Origin: Charina bottae
Lineage: Eukaryota > Chordata > Lepidosauria > Squamata > Charinaidae
Length of the DNA: 64,000 nt
Assembly (NCBI GenBank): GCA_023362775.1
Contig: JALMGJ010000003.1
Location: forward strand, 53,421,416 to 53,485,415
Reading direction: 5' to 3'
Shown: in pieces, positions 20,946 to 34,068 of the stretch
How the letters are laid out: every line of letters begins with the position of its first letter
How positions within the stretch are numbered: the stretch's first letter is position 1
Notes under the pieces: generated by a model
Told to the model about the DNA's origin: nothing
The model's input: only the letters and a program-made list of their open reading frames with translations
The model's database searches: none
Translations under genes and position numbers: made by a program

Positions 20946-23900
20946 TATCAAGTTGATTTCCACCAATATTTCAATCATCAGCACTGTTCAGTATAAGGTA
21001 ATCTCAACTTCCAAACACGTTTTGGAATAAAACCACCTTCTGTCTTTATTCTTTGGGACTCTCCACTTTTGTTCTGATGTAAATCTTTGGGTGGCTTCTG
21101 ACTTCTTCACCGAGGATTCATCCCCTTCAGGATCAGTTTAGTCATCAGACAGGAGCGCTGCTATTGTGGATCTGTCATAAATTTCTGACTTTTTTGAACT
21201 AATTAGATCCTTATATTTTAAAAATCAAGAAAGTAGCAGTGCTGCTTTTAACCTGGAGATTTCTGCCAGCTGTTTTTCTTCTATGGTGCTCTTAGCAGTA
21301 GTGGGGTGAGGTGGATTGGGATCTGGAAATGACATGGGAAGAAAAAAATTAAACATGACCTTTTCTATAAATATATATATTTTAAAAAACGAGCCACAGG
21401 GGGCTACTAACAGGGGGGAGATGGAGGAATTCCAGAACATCATGATTATGCATTTCCCATAATATCTCCAGGTTGACTTAGATGTTTTTCTGGCAAGTCC
21501 AATTGTCATCCTAGTTCAGCATTCTGACAGTCAGTTGATAATGTCATCTGTCTGCTTTTAACGTTTGTGAGAAAGCAGATTTATTTTTTTATGATTGCTA
21601 AAACAAGGGTATATCTTCTCCCTGGATTTGTTGTGTTTTTCCAATTACTAGTCAGCACATTTACCAAGTGTCATTTTTAGGTTGCCTCCGCATTTTGGTA
21701 GTGTTAAAGCAGCCCTTCTATCTATCAAGCAATATCCAATCAATGTCGGCTTCAGTTACCATCACTTAATGGCTGTACAGGAAAACTGTACTATTTCACA
21801 GCCGTAAAATTTGTAAGGCATTTTTTTCTGCACTGATTGAAACTGCAACTATGGTTTAAATGGGTTTATTTATGCAATTCCATACAAATCTAATTTAGCT
21901 TTTAGAGGAAACTTTGTGGCTTTGGTGCTATGAATTATTGCTCTCCCCTTTTCATTCTGCTCTAGACAGTATTCATTGAAATACAGATAAATCAGGGGAA
22001 GGGAGGATGATTGATTTCTTTTCAAATGTGTTTATTGTTGCCTCCCAGATTTGAACTAAAGTTTGCTTGGTAGATGAACACAGAACATTGGAGGCAGATT
22101 TGGTTTGCTGATTTACACTGCTGTCATTATAAAAGCCATAATGATGTATGAAAACTTGCAACAGGAAAAGATTTGCAGTAGAATGCCACTAAGGACTGTG
22201 TTGGTGGTCCAATTCATCTTCAAAGTGCCATTTCTAGATAAATGGTGCTAAGTTGTTGCTATGTTATGCCCATGTTATGGCCAGATCCTGATCAACACTA
22301 TGAGACAGCCTGCTTCTAAATGCACACTTAAAATGGGTTCTAAGAGTTTACATGATAAAAACAATTGAAGACATAGTCTTTTAGATGCAGATTTGATGTG
22401 AGTGTATAGACAACAAATACATTTTTTCAGAGGAACCCAGGGTATTCTACTCTAGGTTCTTTGAAGGTTAAGACAGGTATTAATTCAGTTAAGAAAAACA
22501 CTCATTCTGTTGCTTTTTAGTGTATGAATACAGCTGAGGTATTCATAGGCACAAATGCATTAATATTTAGCAAATTCTCATGCTGTAAAGTAATGCCAGG
22601 TTTCTCCAAACAAGACCATGATGACCTCCTATTGACCAGGAGTTAACCTGTTTAGAACAAATGACCAGCACCTTTGATATATATAACATTTCTGCCTCTT
22701 CCAGTTGTAATTAGTCTAACATCATATATTTTACATGGCAGTTATGTTGAAGTTAATTTAAGTAATTTACCTTCCATATAAAGTTGTTTATAAGTACAGT
22801 TTAAATCTAATACAGATGTATCAAGGAGAAAATAGACACCTTACAGGGGAGGGCAATAGTGATAATTCTAGCAGTAAACTGATTGTAAAAAGCACAGTTG
22901 TGTGCAAATTGAGTAAGCAGGATGAAATCCAAGTTCTCCCAAACATGTGCTCTTTTTTAATATGAGATACTGTATGTTCAACTCTCAGTTGTGTTATGTA
23001 TATTTTTGGTAGGATGCTACAAATATGCAGAAAAATATCCACACTTTTTGGGCAGACTCAATACTGAACAGTTTGTCAAGGAATAAGTTTTACTTATTCT
23101 AGAAATAAGTAAAGCTCCTTTGATCCCATTGCGTACTCATATACTGTGGCTAATCAACCCATGAAAGAGATGCATCATCTCAACCTAATTTATAATGTGA
23201 TGCCCTTCTGAAAAAGGCACTGTCCTATGATGAGTTTGTTCCTTGTATATAGGAGGCTTTTCTTGCTGGCCATCAAGATTAGGTTTCTGATTGCTGCTGT
23301 GAGTTAGTGATCATATTTGTTGAGCTTCGTTGCAGAATTTAAAGCCTGTTGCTGATTATATGCAATGCAAATGCTACATACATCAACTTTAGTTAAAGAC
23401 TAATATTTGACAATTTAAAAGGGATTCCTTTTAGTGCAGGTTTTATATAAAGCTGTTTACATTAAAGTAACATCCAATTAAAATGTATTATGTAACCCAC
23501 ATCAGAGTTGAGTGCAGATTTTCTGTTTTAACTGACATATGGCCTTATTTATGAAAATAAAAATCATCATGTTTTGATGGTATGTTCACATAATTTATGT
23601 GGAAAACCACGGGGAATGCTTTTACTGAGCATGCTATTTTCTGGGATTCATTAAGTTCCTTTTAACCCATATGCACAGCTGTCCTCCCCCACTCAATTCT
23701 TTATCCTGGAACAAAGAGCCAATATCAAATATGAGAAGAGATTGGGAGCAGGAAAGAACAAGATGTACTATACCATCCCATGCCATCAGTAGTCTTATGT
23801 TTAGAACCATAGATTCGTTTGATTCATTAAATAACAAAACCTTTAAATAAATCCCAGACCTGGTATTGCAGGCAGGAGTCCAGAAACTTTCATAGTCAGC

Positions 23901-24654
23901 TGGAGTACATTTTTGTCTCTATTGAATTGAGATCTTTTGCTTCACATTTCTTGCATAATAAGTCCTTTAAGCAAGGCATTCAATCTGTGTTTCCTTCAAG
24001 ATAAGCATTGAAAATCAATCTGGCTGCAAAGATAATGGCATTGTTGGGTGGCTATTGAATTTCCCTGTAGAGTTTTTAAGGTCAATTAGATCTATTCTAT
24101 TACCCTTGAGATCTACTATTGTGGGATTCCCAGTTCAATAACTGTGGGTGATATCTTTTCAGTTCAGTGTATTGATGGTAATCATTGGACACTTGCAGTC
24201 TATTTCACTGTGTTGTGGCAGTGTATCTTGTCTCTGAAGATACCAACCTCGCCAGTTTATCTGTTTAAAAGATCTTGTATACAAGATTCTGTACAGAAAA
24301 AGTATAGAAAGCCACTGAACACTGTAATAAAGTAATCTACTTGACTGATTCCTATCAGGAGACAAATACCAATTCAGAAACCTGCACAATAGTCAAGGCT
24401 AGCTTCTGGTGGAATGCTTCTAAAGTATGGTTCTGTTATTTTACAAGAAAATCTGTCATTGTCCTCTGACTGTTTCTCATTCTTTCCAGTTTGTTTATCT
24501 AACTGAGTGATCTTTTTTATTTAGCATGTTCAATAATTATTTATTTAATTATTGCTGATATACCTTTCTCTTTGTGTTCTTCTGCCACAATCTGTAACCT
24601 TAAATTGTGTTGTTTCCTTTAAAGCTATGAAGTCTGCTCATAATTCGGTTATGA
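20946..24654. other. Long stretch without recognisable repeats
   Basis: About 3.7 kb in which I recognise no transposon end, coding motif or simple repeat of note. It could be unique sequence containing conserved non-coding elements, which cannot be tested without alignment. An octamer-like ATGCAAAT occurs near 23366. Confidence 0.35.
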
Positions 24655-24745
24655 AAGCCACTTTGGTGCAGTGGTTAAGGTGTTGGGCTGGCAATGGGAG
24701 ACCCAGGTTCAAGTCCATCTTCAGCCAAGGGAACTCAGTGGGTGC
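24655..24745 (+). mobile_element. tRNA SINE head fragment
   Basis: CACTTTGGTGCAGTGGTTAAGG followed by GGTTCAAGTCC at 24706-24716 (B-box-like). The CORE region and tail are absent or too diverged to follow, so this is a truncated copy. Confidence 0.6.
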
Positions 24746-26984
24746 TATGTATTGTACTTACTGATCTTTAGTTGTATCTCTTCCTCTCCCATTTCCTTCT
24801 TTACTGCTCAGATTCCTCTTGGGAGTAATTTACTACTCTTTTCCACTGATGCCTCTCCTCCTGGGGAGACATCACCATGACATTCATGGCCTCTACCATG
24901 TCCAGCATGGGTTGCATCTGGTTGTCCATCTCCCCCTCAGAAACTGCCGTAGCAGTTTCCCATGATCAGGATGTTCTCCATATGCAAAATAGGGAATATC
25001 TGTATATTCAGTGCTTCTTTCATAGATGAGAAAGTGTACATGCAGATCTTAGATCTGTGGCTTGACTATAAAACTTTCATCAGCAGGGATCTTACACTGT
25101 TAATGTGTCAAAAACATATTTAGATAAAAGGGGTTTCATGCCTAGTATCTATATTTGTCCAGTACAGTATCCTGCTTTGGCATTATCAATTTCAAATCAA
25201 GTCAGAAAGCAAGCCCACAATGCTCTGGGCCATGAGAAAAGCCAAAGCATTATGGGCAAGCAAGTTATATTCATTATACTGCCCCTAGTGAATGGCAATG
25301 TATTATGGGAAACATGTTGTTTCAGTTTATTCTTGGATGACTTATAGAGCCATTACTCCCAAAACATGTTAGGTAAAACAAATTCAAAATCTATTTTCTT
25401 GCCAGAATTTCTTTAACAGTTGTGAAAACTACTAAATGTTATTACCATTTCAAATCTACTGAGACCTAATCCACATGATGGTAGTATTCATTTCTGAGAA
25501 TTGTAATATTTCCAATCAAGTGTGGCAGCTGCTGGCAGCACCTCCTATTCCTAATGTAATTTGCTATTTTACGTACCGTTGGAGAGCTAAATAGAGCTAG
25601 GTTAACAAAGAACTGTGCATTCTGGTCCTGATTGTTTTTACTGGAACTAAGTGGACTAAGTGCCAGGTATGTAGGGCAAAACAACCTAGGATGAGAACAA
25701 AAGGGATGATGAATGATTCCTTTTTTTAAAAAAATGGCTAAATAAGTTTAACAGTTCCTTGATTTGATTGATGCCCTCTTTTTGTATAAACTGGATGAAA
25801 TTCATTATGGCACTTATAAATAAATATTGTGTGTGAATTCAGAACATAAATTCCTTATCTCAGCCCTTCACAATGGACACTCCTTTTTATGCCCTACTAT
25901 TCTGCTAGAAAAAGGTGGAAAGATATATTAAAAAGCCTCAGTCATCTAAATGTATTTGGTAAATTGAGAGGATTGTAGAAATAAGTTTGTTTTATGTGTC
26001 TCTGATGAATTTAAAATGTTCTTATTAGATTTTAAAAGACAGTGTTGTGATCAGACAAAATGGATGCTGAGGATGATACAGATGTGAAGGTCTTTAGGAA
26101 TTCAAATTTTGGTAGGTTAGTTTTTCCCATGTCACTGTCTTACCAGTCCCCTCTTGCCTTCTCTTCTTGTTCTCTTCTTGTTTCAGATATTGCAAACCAC
26201 ATGTATTCATTGCAAAGATAGTTCTGGTTTTGGGAGAGAAGCACCTGCAGATTGCAAAAAGATTAAATGTTCTCATTCTTTTAGAAGTTTATAGGCTATA
26301 AATCATATTTGCTTTCTTATAATTTGCATAAAATAAGCAGTGTTTGTATGTTAAAGTCACAGGCTTAATGGAAAGCAAAGATCCAGGTAGCATCATGGCT
26401 GCCAATACTGTATAGTTAACATTGTGCCACTACTTTTAGACTCTGAAAGAGTTGTGGAAAAGTACCAAATCCTAACTGCAAAAATGTATGGATCAATGTA
26501 TAAACAAAATGATTGTATCCATGGGCTTGCTAATTCGTGTCAAGAGTTTGGCTTTCACGGTTAGCTGATTGTTTGCAGTAACTATCCAAATAAAGTGTCC
26601 AAATCCAAATAGAATTAATTTGATCAGCCTAGACTCTTTCCTGTCCTGTCCTGTCTCGATATGGCAGCTTCAGCCTCAAGGTAGGTATCAAAACAGTAGG
26701 ATCTGAAGCTTCAACTGCAAGTTCAATTCTTAATTTGAAAGCAGTTGGTATGGAAATTATTGGGGCTCACTTTCAGGTAGGGTTGATGTTCAATGTTATG
26801 TCTTGGTTTTTGTTCTGTTCTCCTCTGCTCATCTGTATGATTTATTCAGGGGTATAGGAGACTGAATACAGCCACTATCCTTCCAGCCATCATTGGATGC
26901 GGGAGTCATTTATTTCAACTACTAATTTGCCCATTCCAATAACCTAGAGTGTATATATGGTACATTACAATGGATGCAGCAAGT
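24746..26984. other. No recognisable feature
   Basis: No element ends or coding motifs recognised. Confidence 0.4.
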
Positions 26985-27150
26985 TTATATCCAACTCATT
27001 GGAGGACTTCAGGCCAGTCATTCTCTCTCAGTCCAATGTACCTCACAGGATTGACATTGTAGAGGAGAAATAAGAGGAGGGAGTACTATGTATTCCACCT
27101 TGAGCTCCTGAACTAAAGGCAGGATATAAATCTAACAATTAAAAAATAAA
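26985..27150 (+). mobile_element. Degenerate CORE-type SINE
   Basis: Recognisable phrases are GGCCAGTCATTCTCTCTCAG, CCTCACAGGATTG, GAGGAGAAATAAGAGGAGG, CACCTTGAGCTCCT and GGCAGGATATAAATCTAACA. The tRNA head is lost, so this is an old copy. Confidence 0.65.
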
Positions 27151-29214
27151 AAGTATATAAACCTTGAGATATATATTTTATATATAGAACCTCAGTCCTC
27201 TAGATTGCTAAGCAGAATATAACAAGTGAATATAACAAGACCTAAAGAAGAAAACTAAGCATAAATGTAACACATTGATTCCTTCATAAGTAGAGTATGT
27301 GTGTGACTCTTTCTAGGAAATTTAGAATCACTTGTCCTCTGTGGAAGAGTTACCTTAAAAGCAAATTCAAGATGAATTCTTAAACCACCAATCTATGTTT
27401 GATCATTTTTCACTTAATTTTGTTGATAAACATACAAAATGTAGGCCAAACAGTTAGCCAAGTATCTTATAAATAAATATTGTTCTGCTAAAGACTAATT
27501 CCATACTCTTTAAGGTTGCAAACTGTGGCTTCAGCATGATTGTGGGTATTGAGATTGGCATATCAGCAAATTTCTATTGTGCTAACACTCGGCCTTTGTC
27601 ATTCTCAGATTGAAGATTTATTACATTATCTTTTATATTCCCTATTACATTTATCAATCCATGAAAAATTCATTGAAGAAAAAAATAAGTTTTAATCTGA
27701 TTTTAACGAAATTGTGTCACTTATCCCTCTATAGGCATCTAATGCTGGTATACACCATCTGCTGGAATCTATAAAGTTGGCTTCCTATTAACTGCTTTCC
27801 CCCAGAACTGTAAACTGCTTTCATAACAAGGAATGTTACAGTACCTGGAAGTATGCATGTACAGTATGGGTGTGATAGACAGACAGACAAACTTTTATGT
27901 ACTGCAGTTTATTCCACCTCATGCATGAAGGTTTGTGTTAAGTTACAAGTGCCTCATTGAGGAATGTAAACTGTGAGATAAGAGATAAATGAAATAAATA
28001 ACAGAGAGTGAATAGTGGCTCCAATTTGGTAGGAGTGTCCTTTCGCATTCTACATAGAACCAAGTGGGCATTCCCTTTCTCTCTCTCTCTCTCTCTCACA
28101 CACACAGAACATCATGTGTGACTATATATTTTTTTAAATGGCAGGATATTGCACATTCCCCAGGACACTCTGGGTCCATTACTGTACAAAGGATATTTAA
28201 AGACAAATGAATTACAATTACTCAAAGGGTTGAACTCTTATTTCCTGTGGTGTGAACAAAGCATACTTCATAAATTTTAATGAACTTGCCAGTGTAAGAT
28301 GCCTGTGTTGTAATCTAACAACTGTTTTGTGAATTGCTATTGTTAATAAGGTAATTATTACGGTATGTTCTTACTGCCTTTAATTTCCCTCTGACCTCCT
28401 GATGACATGTGTGTGCATACTGTAAACTAAAGGTTGCTCAAGACATTTGCTCTGTTTCTTCCCAGATACAGCTTCATTGTGAAAGTTTTATTTCTGTACC
28501 AGACATATCTAGGTCTCAGCCAAGCTGTTCCTCTGCTGGAACATTTGCTCACAGTATAAAAGATTCACAGCTAGTCCTACTTACTCAGCAGGTACACAGT
28601 TCATTCATTTCTTAGGATTTTTTCTGTACATAGTGGTAAGAAAGTTAGGAATTTATTCATAGTAACTCCATTTCCTTCATCTGTGTGTCACTGCAGCATT
28701 TAATGGATGTACTTATGAACTTGATCTAGATCAACTTTAGAAAGATTGCATAAATAACTAAGCCTCACTAACATTTTACAGAACCTCTCTTTTTTATTTA
28801 TTTATTCTACCTATTCACAAGACCTGAAAGTTCATGTGTACAACATTGTTAAGCTGCATCTGACGACGATGTGATTTTCAACATCAGTGCAAAAAAACCC
28901 CCCATCATTGTCTTTTTGTTCACTAAGTTCTGTACTGGAGCTTTGTCATGTGCATTGTTGCTGCTTATTGGGCACATGGTAATGAACACAGTGTAAATCT
29001 CTGCTACGTTCATAATGAAACACATGCTGCACATGCAGAGTGTTGTAAGTCTGGTAGAAGTAGATGTTTGAAAGGTCATGCATGCATTACTGAATCTGTT
29101 AAGTGCATGTCCATCTCCACATCTGTATAGGGATGTGGTGGAAAATTGCCTCAGTAAACAAACGGAGCCCATATATACCTCCCCCTCTCCCAGCAGTTAG
29201 AGATTGAGCACTTT
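27151..29214. other. No recognisable gene; one dinucleotide repeat
   Basis: Contains a compound CT/CA microsatellite at about 28076-28107. Otherwise nothing recognised. Confidence 0.4.
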
Positions 29215-29215
29215 G

Positions 29216-29300
29216 TTTATTTATTTATATATTTACTCATTTATTTCATTTATATGACCGCCCATCTCCCCCAACGGGGAAGGGCACTTTAGAAATTAAC
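29216..29300 (-). repeat. CR1-type LINE 3' end, antisense
   Basis: TTTATTTATTTATAT is followed by ATATGACCGCCCATCTCCCC and CAACGGGGAAGGGCAC, the antisense of the CR1/L2-type 3' terminus seen again at 47821-47895. Confidence 0.65.
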
Positions 29301-29756
29301 ACTTTGTTGCATGAACCCAAGTGAATAACATCTCTTTGCTTGTTCTGTTCTTCTCTTACCTGCATTGTGGTGCTCTTCTCAAGGAAATGCAATTTCTGCA
29401 GGCTCACTTTTAAATGGACAGGCTGTTCAATAGCAGATAAGCTTTATGTAGTGGAAAGACCATGTATAGAAAGACCAAAGTCCTTTGACTATTGACCTGT
29501 TTGTAAACGGAATTTGAACAATACAGGTCTTCCTTCCAAAGCTTATATCTGATATTTATATCTTGGAGGATATGGCTAGCATATGTTCACTTTTCATATG
29601 TGGAATGTGCTCTTTCAGGATTCAATTGATTTTACAAGAATTTCTCTATCTAGAGTATCTCTGAAATGCTCTTCACGCTTTGGATTTATCCTCTGTTGGT
29701 TTTTCCATTATTGCTGAGGTTTTGTTGCTTTGTTCTTACAATTAATGTCTGGTTTA

Positions 29757-30085
29757 TATAAGCGGGTAAGACGCCAGGCTTGTTGATCGGAAGATTGCAA
29801 GTTCGGAGGTTCGAATCCCTAGCCCTGCGTGCAGAGTGAGCTCCTGCACTAGCTCCAGCTCTTGCCAACCTAGCAATTCGAAAGCATGCAAATGCAAGTA
29901 GATTAATAGGTACCACTTCGGTGGGTAGGTAACAGCGTTCCGCGCGTGTCATGCGGCCACATGACCGTGGAAGCGTCTTTGGACAACGCTGGCTCTTTGG
30001 CTAACAAACGGAGATGAGCACCGGCCCCTAGAGTCGGACACGACTGCACAAATGTGCGGGGGGTACCTTTACCTTTTTTTTTTTA
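29757..30085 (+). mobile_element. Sauria-type tRNA SINE
   Basis: The tRNA-like head is slightly 5'-truncated, starting at AAGCGGGTAAGACGCCAGG. It is followed by the B-box-like GAGGTTCGAATCCC, the GAAAGCATGCAAATGCAAG core and the TAGAGTCGGACACGACTGCA phrase. It ends in GGGGTACCTTTACCTTTTTT. The ACCTTT-type 3' end is the part shared with Bov-B LINEs in the Sauria SINE family. A minus-strand copy lies at 59381-59703. Confidence 0.85.
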
Positions 30086-30212
30086 CAGAGCTTAGCTGTT
30101 ACATTGAGACCTATTGTTGTTGCTTTTGTCGTGAGTTAAGCTCTTCATGTGCTGGGTTTAAGCATAAGATCAGGTATGTCTGTAGCTTGAATCATGTCAA
30201 CTGGATTTCTAT

Positions 30213-30268
30213 TTTCTCAGTGGAAACGTTTCGCTCCTTATCCAAGGAGCTTCTTCAGTCTGAGCAAA
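30213..30268 (-). ncRNA. Hammerhead-like motif, left arm of the mini-PLE
   Basis: Exact mirror of the right-arm motif: on the minus strand CTGAAGA at 30258-30252 and GAAAC at 30232-30228. Confidence 0.7.
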
Positions 30269-30310
30269 GTTAGTAAGGGAATCCTAAATATTTAGGATTC
30301 CCTTACTAAC

Positions 30311-30366
30311 TTTGCTCAGACTGAAGAAGCTCCTTGGATAAGGAGCGAAACGTTTCCACTGAGAAA
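30311..30366 (+). ncRNA. Hammerhead-like motif, right arm of the mini-PLE
   Basis: CTGAAGA at 30321-30327, stem II GCTCCTT / AAGGAGC with a GGAT loop, GAAAC at 30347-30351 and the palindrome GAAACGTTTC. Compared with the large element, the closing pair of stem II changes from G-U to G-C, and stem I pairs CTCAG with CTGAG perfectly, so base pairing is kept or improved. Confidence 0.72.
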
Positions 30367-30448
30367 ATAGAAATCCAGTTGACATGATTCAAGCTACAGA
30401 CAATTCCACCTGGATGACTGAGAACCTTCATAGACATAAGATCAGGTA

Positions 30449-31848
30449 GCTCTCATCCTATTTCTGTTTGTTATAATATAAAGAAGATAGTCCAGTTAAT
30501 CCAAGGTGTGGATTAATTGGACTATATGATATGGATCAGCATGTGATGACAGCTGTCAACTAGATCCCCTAGTGATTGCCATAATGTGCAATATTCACAC
30601 TTTAGTGCTGTGAAGAAGCTCTCACTATTGTTGGAATGTCAACACAATTATATATTGGTTCCAGGGCTGCATGTACTCGCCAGACCCCTTTTTTGCTGTC
30701 CATGGAGCCCTCTCTGAGCTTGATTGCTGAAAGTTGACAGCTTAGTTTCACAGTATTTTGTGGTGGGAAACAATGTAAATTATAGTGTGAGCCTTGAAAT
30801 AGCCTTTTGTAAAAAATAATAATACTAATAATGATAGTAAAAATCCACCGAATTTTCCCCATTCACACAAACTCAGCCCCGTTTCCACATGTGGTGTGGC
30901 TTCACTTGCTTTGTGGTACAACTCTGGAAAAAAGCTGAGTGCAACCACCCTCGCTAACCAAAACATTGTGGATTCCTATAGGACAGCATTCTCCAACCTA
31001 GCGCTCTCCAGATGTGCTGGATTACTACTGTCATAATTGGCTGGGAATTCTTGGAGTTGCAGTCTAATGTTTCTCAGGGTGCCACGCTGGGAAAAGCGAT
31101 TGAAGTAAGCTTCATTGATTTTAGTATATAATTAGGACAGGCTTATAGGTCATCTCCTTAGCAGCTGCTATTCTGAATTTGCATTATTTTTCCAGCTATA
31201 TATCTGAAGTATTTAAATCTCAGAGGTTCCCATTGACTTTTGTTTAGAGTTAACACTGCTATTTCCCTAAGAATGCAGGAAACATTTTAGTATTTAAAAA
31301 CGAAAACATTTTAAACATTAAACATTAAATAATAGGTAATACAAGACCTTTCATTAAAAGTTGTGAGCTGAATACAGCAATCTCCACTCCTGCTTCCTAT
31401 TTCTGTGTTTATGAAAAGCAATGCATCAAGTTAAGGAATAGAATGAATGAATCACACAAGAATGCCATGTGTTATTTCTTCTTGAAAATAGGAACAGGGT
31501 ATGTGAAATTTGCTAAATTAACAGGAAAAACTGTATAAAAATTATCCCAGGGCTAGCATATTCACATTTTAGAACAACTGTGTCAGTGATTGGCATCTAC
31601 GTGTCTAATCTAATAAAATAATTTTTGATATCAGTATAGTGTAATTTATGTTTGATTGTGTGATAAACCAAACCAAACCAAAATAACAATATACCTTCCT
31701 AGAAATGTTTTTTTGGGAATTTTTAACACACTTCAAAAATGTAGAAAAGCTTTGCTGTTGTCCTCTCGAATCTACATTTCTCCTGTGGAACTCTTATGAA
31801 TCTAGTTCAGGCTAAATTACTGTAAGTTTCCAGCTATAACGCCCAGAA
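30449..31848. other. No gene; one old repeat fragment
   Basis: A fragment at about 30985-31095 (CCAGATGTGCTGGATTACTA and GCTGGGAATTCTTGGAGTTG) is the antisense relative of the repeat at 20690. Nothing else recognised. Confidence 0.4.
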
Positions 31849-31987
31849 AGATAAGATAAGATAATAAGATAAGATAATAAGATAAGATAAGATAAGATGA
31901 TAAGATAAGATAAGATAAGATAAGATAAGATAAGATAAGATAAGATAAGATAAGATAAGATAAGATAAGATAAGATAAGATGATAAG
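31849..31987 (+). repeat. (GATAA)n pentanucleotide repeat
   Basis: About 139 bp of GATAA units with a few GATAATAA or GATGATAA interruptions near both ends and a long uninterrupted core. Confidence 0.95.
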
Positions 31988-34068
31988 GGCTAATCTGGGA
32001 TTTAGACTTCAGTTTTTCAAGTCCAAATTCAAAATGGTGTCCAATGGATTCCATTCACAACCTCATGTTGCCTAATGATGCAATTTCTGTGTTTTCTGTA
32101 TTAAAATTCAGGATAAGGCCAGAGTTGGCTGTAAAAGGAAGGTCATGAAGAAGCATGCTGAAGCCCCTATTTGTCGCAGATAATATAATAATCTTTCTCC
32201 ACACTTCAGTTGGCTTTCAATTGTTCCTCTGAAGTTACTTGCTCTATTGATAGGAAAATGTTTATAGGACTACAGCTGTCATACAATAATTTATTTTAAA
32301 ATGTACTCCCACAATTTCATTGTTAAAAGCTACTCCAAAGCAAACAGTTAAGAAAAAGCAACAACAATTTACAGTGTTTTTTAAATAGTTTAGAAAGGAG
32401 AAATACTTCTAATATGAGTACATATTTTAAGTCACAACAGCTCTGTAGAAGGTAGAGTAGTACCGATTTACCCAAAGGCTTGAAGGAAAAGAAACAAGGC
32501 TTACAAGTATTTGGACCACCAGGAAGAATTTCACAATGAGATTGCTTGTATTTACCATGCTGAGTCTCTGTGTACTGCTTGTCTGGCAGATAAAGCACCA
32601 TGAATCTTAGCTTTGTAGGCAAGTTTATAAGGGAGATGGCCCTTAGTAAGATATCACTATGTCAGAGTTGCATTTTACTTTGTTTTGTCCATTTTAATTA
32701 TTGTAATGGAGTTATATGGATCTTAGAAATTAGTAATTTTGATTTCCCAGATAACAAAATTAATTATGAATATTTTAATAATTTCTAAGCATTTGGATGG
32801 TCTAGGGTTCCCCCCCCCCAATCTGGAGATCTGTAAATCCCCAGCTACAACACCACATTTCAACTCTCTGAGTAAACAGGAACTTAAACTTAAAGTGTGG
32901 ACAAAACCTTAATTATTAGAAACAGTAAAATTTATTATGAATATTATAGGGAGAGTCCTAGCTGAAATTGATAAATATGTTAATTGTTATGTTTAATCAT
33001 ATTAATTCATTCTGACTTAATAGGCTGAAGTCTAAGCAGTATTGTAATTTATTTGAACTGGAAACAATCCATGGCATATTTGGTAAAGTCAAGCTTCTTA
33101 CATTCCTTTTTGAAAAATTACTAGAAAGTTTGATGAGAGTTAACTTAGCAGTACCCTGAAGAACAGAAGTAGCCTGAAGAAACATATTGAATAAATGAGA
33201 TGAGAAGGGAGATTGCAATGGATAGTTTATTTTGTTTTGTGATATTAAGTAGGTAAAAAAGATTTTCTTAAATAAAAAGAAAGAAAAGAAACATTGACAA
33301 TAAATAGCTGTTGGAACAAGAAAATAGAGTTTTTAAATTAGGAACACATGGTTCAGGCATTGACACTATCCAGGTTGACACTTACATGGCGACATCACTC
33401 CTCGGTGATTGTTGTTATTGTTTAGAAAACCCTAAATCATATTTTCTGGTAGAAAATACCAAGAGAATATCAAAAGGATTTTGAAAGATTTGTAGTACAA
33501 TGTCCTCCCAGCAATTTTTTCAAGTCCATTTGAATGTTCTTTCAGTGGGACAGACAATTCAACCCAGATGATTGTGCTTGGCAGTCCTGATTTACCTGGA
33601 TAGTGTTCTGTAGTTGCAGATGTGGTCCTCCTCTTTCTTTGCCTTGACCGCAAATCTACTTACTCTTGAGTCTGATGAGTAGTATAACTTTAAGATATTG
33701 AAAAATGAGATCAGGGAGTGTTAAAATGAGAATATTAAGTCCATAAACAGAAAATTAATATCAGGGGGTAAGGGTGTGATAACGCTCTCGTTTGTGTATG
33801 TACATATGTATGTATGTATCCGCTCTCAAAAATAACAATGGGATTGCTTTGAAAAATAAATGTGAAGCTTGTCACATTAGGATTACAATAAGTCTGTTAA
33901 TATCTTAAGCCTTAAAACCATTTATATACATAACATCCTTGGAAGATAACAGCTGCATATGGGAACAAAAAAAAATGTTATCCAAACTTAGTTAAAATGT
34001 GGCTATCTGCAAACATAGGCTAATTAAAAAAATCCAACCCTTTACCTGTTCTATTAGATACTGTTCCT
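31988..34068. other. No recognisable feature
   Basis: AT-rich, with a C run near 32811 and a short TATG repeat near 33800. No element termini or coding motifs recognised. Confidence 0.4.

Larger units (their letters stand above)
30163..30448 (+). mobile_element. Palindromic pLTR-only Penelope-like insertion
   Basis: A perfect 14-bp direct repeat (CATAAGATCAGGTA) lies at 30163-30176 and 30435-30448. Between the copies are two 113-bp arms, 30177-30289 and 30290-30402. They are exact reverse complements with no spacer (centre CCTAAATATTTAGG). A 32-bp tail (30403-30434) corresponds to the 5' leader of the full PLE near 11530-11562. The arms correspond to the terminal ~110 bp of the PLE pLTR with a few substitutions (for example CTGAGAAAATAG versus CTAAGAAAATAG). 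No coding sequence is present, so it was made in trans by PLE machinery. Confidence 0.9.

Noticed and set aside
31812..32054. 80-codon frame of repeated LSYLI
   Set aside because: Translation of the (GATAA)n array.
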